Source: an uncultured Dehalococcoidia bacterium
Lineage (GTDB): Bacteria; Chloroflexota; Dehalococcoidia; Tepidiformales; Tepidiformaceae
Assembly: GCA_937864275.1 (NCBI GenBank)
Contig: CALMIW010000820.1
Coordinates: 1 to 8,570, forward strand
Reading direction: 5' to 3'
DNA: 8,570 nucleotides
The stretch's first letter is position 1, and each line of letters opens with the position of its first letter. The translations under genes were made by a program, and so were the position numbers. Of this stretch, positions 6,274 through 8,570 are shown piece after piece. The notes under the pieces were generated by a model, which saw only the letters and a program-made list of their open reading frames with translations, had not been told where the DNA came from and searched no databases.

Positions 6274-6695
6274 CAGGCCGGGCTGGCCGAGCGATTCGAC
6301 TTCATCGCCGCCAGCGCGCCGAGGAAGAGGAGCAGGAACCCGAGATCCGCGACGCCGAACACGAAGAAGACCCAGTGCAGGAGGTCGTCGGTCACGAGGT
6401 AGTAAAGCGCGACCAGGAAGTAGGCCGCCTTGTAGATGACCCCGACTCGCACGATGCCCAGGTTCCCTGTCAGGTCCTGCCAGGCGAAGACGTAGCTGAT
6501 GCCCTGGACGAGCACGAAGACCGCAGAGAGGTGGATGTAGGACGTGTTGTCGGGCGCCGTGATATCGAGTGCCTCCAGGATCGGGTCGTAGAAGAGGATG
6601 AAGGCCGCGCCGAGGACGATGTCGTAGATCGCCGCGATAGCGAAGACCTGCTTGTAGAAACTGAGCGACTGGTTGGACCCTACCTGGAGACTCAC
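6273..6695 (-). CDS. Small four-helix integral membrane protein, function unknown
   Basis: The 140-residue product has four likely membrane helices at about 15-37, 53-72, 79-101 and 106-129 and a short basic C-terminal tail. Sequence such as FYKQVFAIAAIYDIVLG and AWQDLTGNLGIVRVGVIYK resembles small uncharacterised membrane proteins with a conserved 'iYd...G' first helix and a 'R..GN..Iv..g...K' loop. This is recall only. The start is GTG at 6695, overlapping the radical SAM stop as GTGA, with AGG about seven bases upstream; the longer open frame to 7196 is a shadow of the radical SAM gene. Its own stop overlaps the next ATG as TGATG. The unbroken coupling suggests it is made in fixed proportion with its neighbours, perhaps in one membrane-associated process. 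Confidence 0.82.
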   Translation of the reverse strand: MSLQVGSNQSLSFYKQVFAIAAIYDIVLGAAFILFYDPILEALDITAPDNTSYIHLSAVFVLVQGISYVFAWQDLTGNLGIVRVGVIYKAAYFLVALYYLVTDDLLHWVFFVFGVADLGFLLLFLGALAAMKSNRSASPA

Positions 6696-8020
6696 GGTGT
6701 ACCTGCCTTGCTGGCCCGGCGTCCCCGCCGGGCCTGATTCATGAAGGAACGGATTCGCTGACGGCGCGCCTCGGGCGTGTAGAGGCGTGCTCCAAGTTCT
6801 CGCAGCCCCTGCTCCAGGGCGGCAACGGCCATGCCTTTCGGCTCGAAGGTGACATCGAAGAGCGTGAACCGCTCCCACTCGCCGTCGTACAACAACCTGC
6901 CTTCGTCCTTCAGCCTGTCGTAGAGCGCGCTGCCCGGGAGCGGCGTCTGCACGGTGATCTGGACCTCGGCGAGGCCGCTGTCTTCGACGAATTCGGCCAC
7001 GGCGTCGAAGACTTCCGGGCCGTCTGTGTCCAGCCCGAGGACAAAGCAGCCATTGACCGTGATGCCGGCTGACTGGATGCGGTCGATCGCCTCGCGGTAG
7101 CTCGCTGCGCGGCCCTTCTTCCAGTCGTGGCGCAACTCCACGCCGGAGACGCCGTCTGAGGTCGGGCTTTCGAGCCCGATGAGCACCTGGGCGCAACCCG
7201 CGTCGTGGATGAGCTTGAGCAATTCAGGGTCGTCGGCGACAGAGACGTCGGTCTCCGTGAACCAGCGGATGCGCTCAGGAGCGAGCGCCCGCATGAGTTC
7301 GCGAGAGTGGCGCTTGTTCACGAATGTGTTGTCATCGGCGAACTCGATGAACGGTTCGGCCCAGACCTTCTTGATGGCGTGGATCTCGTCGATCACCTTC
7401 GCGATCGGCTTCAGCTTGTAGCGCTGGGTGAGCATGATTGAGCTCGCGCAGAACTGGCACCGCCACGGGCAGCCTCGCTGCGTCTGGACCGTGAGCCGGT
7501 TGTAACGTTGAGGGTCGAGCAGGTCGAAGCGGGGCATCGGTGCGTCCGCAAGGTCGAACTCGCGCCCGCAGGGTTCGTACCGCGGCCTGAGACGGCCGGC
7601 GGCGAGGTCCTCCATGACGGCCGGCCACGAGAGTTCCCCCTCTCCAACAACGACCGCGTCGGCGTGTTGCGCCGCCTCATCCGGCAGCGCGGTCGCGTGC
7701 AGTCCGCCGAGGACCACCGGCACGCCGGCTGCCCGGTACCGGTCGGCCAGGTCGTAGGCGTCTTTCGCCTGCGCGGTGAGTGTCGAGATTGCTGCGACAT
7801 CGCACCGGGGCAGGCTCGGCAATGCGTTGATGTCTGCGATCTCGTGGTACGAGACTTCGTGCTCGGCGGGCGTCATGCCTGCGAGCGTCAGGAGACCCAG
7901 GCTCGGCAACGACGAAATCGTCGCGGCCCGTTCCGCGAATCCCGGCAGGCTCCAGCCGAACAGGACGAGGTCCTCGTTGAATGCGCGTACGCCGCTCATG
8001 GCGATGAATGCGACTTTCAC
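6692..8020 (-). CDS. B12-binding-domain radical SAM enzyme
   Basis: The 442-residue protein has an N-terminal cobalamin-binding-like Rossmann domain (about 1-145: VKVAFIAMSGVRA, GLLTLAGMTP, VVLGGLHATALPDEAAQHAD, VVVGEGELSWP) and a radical SAM TIM-barrel (about 175-370) whose [4Fe-4S] cluster ligands are Cys184, Cys188 and Cys191 in RGCPWRCQFC. ADDNTFVN (228-235), IGLESP (281-286) and the late TPLPGSALYDRL (359-370) follow the pattern of class B (cobalamin) radical SAM methylases such as the hopanoid methylase group; a C-terminal helical part (380-442) is basic at the end. The base-off B12 motif DxHxxG is absent, as is common in this class. The substrate is unknown. Start chosen: GTG at 8020, matching the family N-terminus, with GGAGG four bases upstream; ATG at 8041 and GTG at 8056 are alternatives. 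First gene of a unit with two coupled membrane proteins, hinting at a membrane-lipid or isoprenoid substrate (inference). Confidence 0.92.
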   Translation of the reverse strand: MKVAFIAMSGVRAFNEDLVLFGWSLPGFAERAATISSLPSLGLLTLAGMTPAEHEVSYHEIADINALPSLPRCDVAAISTLTAQAKDAYDLADRYRAAGVPVVLGGLHATALPDEAAQHADAVVVGEGELSWPAVMEDLAAGRLRPRYEPCGREFDLADAPMPRFDLLDPQRYNRLTVQTQRGCPWRCQFCASSIMLTQRYKLKPIAKVIDEIHAIKKVWAEPFIEFADDNTFVNKRHSRELMRALAPERIRWFTETDVSVADDPELLKLIHDAGCAQVLIGLESPTSDGVSGVELRHDWKKGRAASYREAIDRIQSAGITVNGCFVLGLDTDGPEVFDAVAEFVEDSGLAEVQITVQTPLPGSALYDRLKDEGRLLYDGEWERFTLFDVTFEPKGMAVAALEQGLRELGARLYTPEARRQRIRSFMNQARRGRRASKAGTP

Positions 8021-8024
8021 AGCG

Positions 8025-8029
8025 CCTCC
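8025..8029 (-). promoter_or_regulatory. Ribosome binding site of the radical SAM gene
   Basis: GGAGG lies four bases before the GTG at 8020. The spacing is short but the match is strong, and it supports 8020 over the upstream ATG (8041), which would put this motif inside the coding sequence. Confidence 0.5.
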
Positions 8030-8102
8030 GCGGGGCGCCATCCGGATCCTGCGCACGGGTATGCACTGCGCCGGAGACGATCAGACGGCCCGATCGCGCG
8101 GA

Positions 8103-8131
8103 ATCCTATGCCTTCCGAGATCGCCTGTCAT
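8103..8131 (-). promoter_or_regulatory. Candidate promoter of the radical SAM/membrane-protein unit
   Basis: On the minus strand ATGACA (8126-8131, five of six matches to TTGACA) and TAGGAT (8103-8108, four of six to TATAAT) are separated by 17 bases. The predicted start near 8096 gives a leader of about 75 bases before the GTG at 8020. Confidence 0.5.
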
Positions 8132-8157
8132 CCCGTACCGAAATCGGAGGCACCGTT

Positions 8158-8193
8158 TAGCGGCGTTTGGTGCGAAAAGCAGTGCCGCCGCTA
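8158..8193 (-). terminator. Hairpin at the purE stop codon
   Basis: An 8-bp inverted repeat, TAGCGGCG (8158-8165) and CGCCGCTA (8186-8193), encloses a 20-base loop that can itself form TGC-GAAAA-GCA. On the minus strand the stem begins with the purE stop codon itself. There is no T tract after it, so it is at best a weak or Rho-assisted terminator between purE and the radical SAM promoter. Confidence 0.4.
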
Positions 8194-8370
8194 GCCCTGG
8201 GACTGCTTGTCGCGGAACGCCTTGTACGACTCGCGGATGTCCGGGTGCTTCAGGGCGAGGATGGAGGCTGCGAGGTAGCCCGCGTTGCGGGCGCCCCAGG
8301 CACCCACCGCCACCCCGGCGACCGGCACGCCCGGCGGCATTTGGACCCCCCCGTCCATGCCACCGGGCCC
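8191..8370 (-). pseudogene. purE: N5-carboxyaminoimidazole ribonucleotide mutase, C-terminal fragment
   Basis: PurE rearranges N5-CAIR to CAIR, the substrate of PurC. Only the last 51 residues are clean, from VQMPPGVPVAG through AWGARNAGYLAASILAL to the C-terminus KQSQG; these match the PurE C-terminus, where the family has 'GGMDxLLsxVQMPpGVPVAtvaig..gakNAglLAa'. Just before it the frame reads GPGGMDGGVQMP, as if about four residues (a Leu after GP and part of the LLS segment) were lost, amid G-only codons. Beyond about 8371 PurE similarity ends and the opposite strand encodes another protein, so about two thirds of PurE (including the nucleotide-binding SDxxxM motif) is absent. Either a broken gene or a poor-quality/chimeric sequence; I have marked it as a fragment for that reason. 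Confidence 0.75.
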
Positions 8371-8397
8371 GCCCCCACCTTCCCCGCCGGGGGGCGG
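8371..8397. other. Junction of two truncated genes, G/C homopolymer-rich
   Basis: Between the PurE fragment and the oxidoreductase fragment the sequence is dominated by C and G runs (GCCCCCACCTTCCCCGCC then GGGGGGCGG), and a run of seven C lies at 8346-8352. Neither protein family can be followed convincingly through it. It marks a rearrangement breakpoint, a low-quality stretch or an assembly join. Confidence 0.5.
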
Positions 8398-8570
8398 CTG
8401 CCCGCAGGCTACCGGCGCCAGCTTGAGCGCTTCCGCTATAACCCCGGCGTCTTCAAGATCGACTGGGCGCTGGATGGCCCGATCCCGTGGACGGCGGCCG
8501 CCTGTCACCATTCGGCCACGGTCCACATCGGCGGCACGCTGAACGAGATTGCGACGGCCGAACGGGCGGT
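8398..8570 (+). CDS. FAD-dependent oxidoreductase (phytoene-desaturase-like), internal fragment
   Basis: The plus frame from 8398 encodes LPAGYRRQLERF, then GVFKIDWALDGPIPW and TVHIGGTLNEIATAERAV, running off the right edge. This is a conserved block of NAD(P)/FAD-dependent oxidoreductases of the phytoene dehydrogenase-like group, in which FKvDWALdgPvPW and TVHlGGtleEIa are typical and lie well into the protein (roughly residues 280-350 of about 500). No start codon or N-terminal FAD-binding GxGxxG segment precedes it; instead the frame meets the purE fragment from the other strand. So the N-terminal half is missing. Family assignment of the 57 visible residues is by recall; the fragment itself cannot be functional as placed. 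Confidence 0.65.
   Translation, partial: MPAGYRRQLERFRYNPGVFKIDWALDGPIPWTAAACHHSATVHIGGTLNEIATAERA

Noticed and set aside
8285..8542. Proline-rich plus-strand frame across the right-hand junction
   Set aside because: Low-complexity translation of G/C runs; the conserved oxidoreductase residues are in a different frame.
1..8570. CRISPR array, tRNA, rRNA, insertion sequence or phage feature
   Set aside because: No regularly spaced repeats, no cloverleaf or conserved rRNA segments, and no transposase, integrase or terminal inverted repeats seen on either strand.

Overview
The window is about 8.6 kb of GC-rich (roughly 65%) bacterial chromosome, almost all of it coding. Nearly every gene lies on the minus strand and many adjoin by stop/start overlaps of 1 to 8 bases. 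The gene styles are an about 296-residue SAICAR synthase, a PurB of the Bacillus length class, a B12-binding radical SAM protein, frequent GTG/TTG starts and two apparently leaderless promoters. They suggest a free-living GC-rich bacterium, perhaps Chloroflexota. That placement is a guess from recall, not from a search.

Reading from the right edge leftwards, in the direction of minus-strand transcription: a C-terminal piece of purE (8191-8370) abuts, at about 8371-8397, an oppositely oriented fragment of an FAD-dependent oxidoreductase (8398 to the edge). A likely promoter then drives a three-gene unit: a B12-binding radical SAM enzyme (6692-8020), a 140-residue four-helix membrane protein (6273-6695) and a 174-residue five-helix membrane protein (5749-6273). 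Next come a 158-bp gap with a strong promoter candidate and a possible leader peptide, then NADP-type glutamate dehydrogenase gdhA (4244-5590). A convergent hairpin separates gdhA from the only complete plus-strand gene, a SAM-dependent methyltransferase (3405-4205). A short divergent intergenic region then starts the purine operon: purB (2037-3329), a polytopic membrane protein (1222-2040), purC (339-1229), and a gene starting at 342 that runs off the left edge and encodes a MauG/di-heme peroxidase-like C-terminal domain.

Functionally the core is de novo purine synthesis. PurE works early, and PurC and PurB act consecutively (CAIR to SAICAR to AICAR plus fumarate). Glutamate dehydrogenase links ammonia and glutamate. 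The radical SAM/membrane-protein unit and the membrane protein between purB and purC have no assigned role.

The two edges are suspicious. On the left, base composition drops to about 54% GC and a cytochrome domain starts without signal peptide or first heme domain, behind a lysine-rich AAG-repeat stretch. On the right, two truncated genes of opposite orientation meet at a G/C homopolymer-rich junction. These may be real rearrangements or assembly joins. I found no CRISPR array, tRNA, rRNA, insertion sequence or phage feature.
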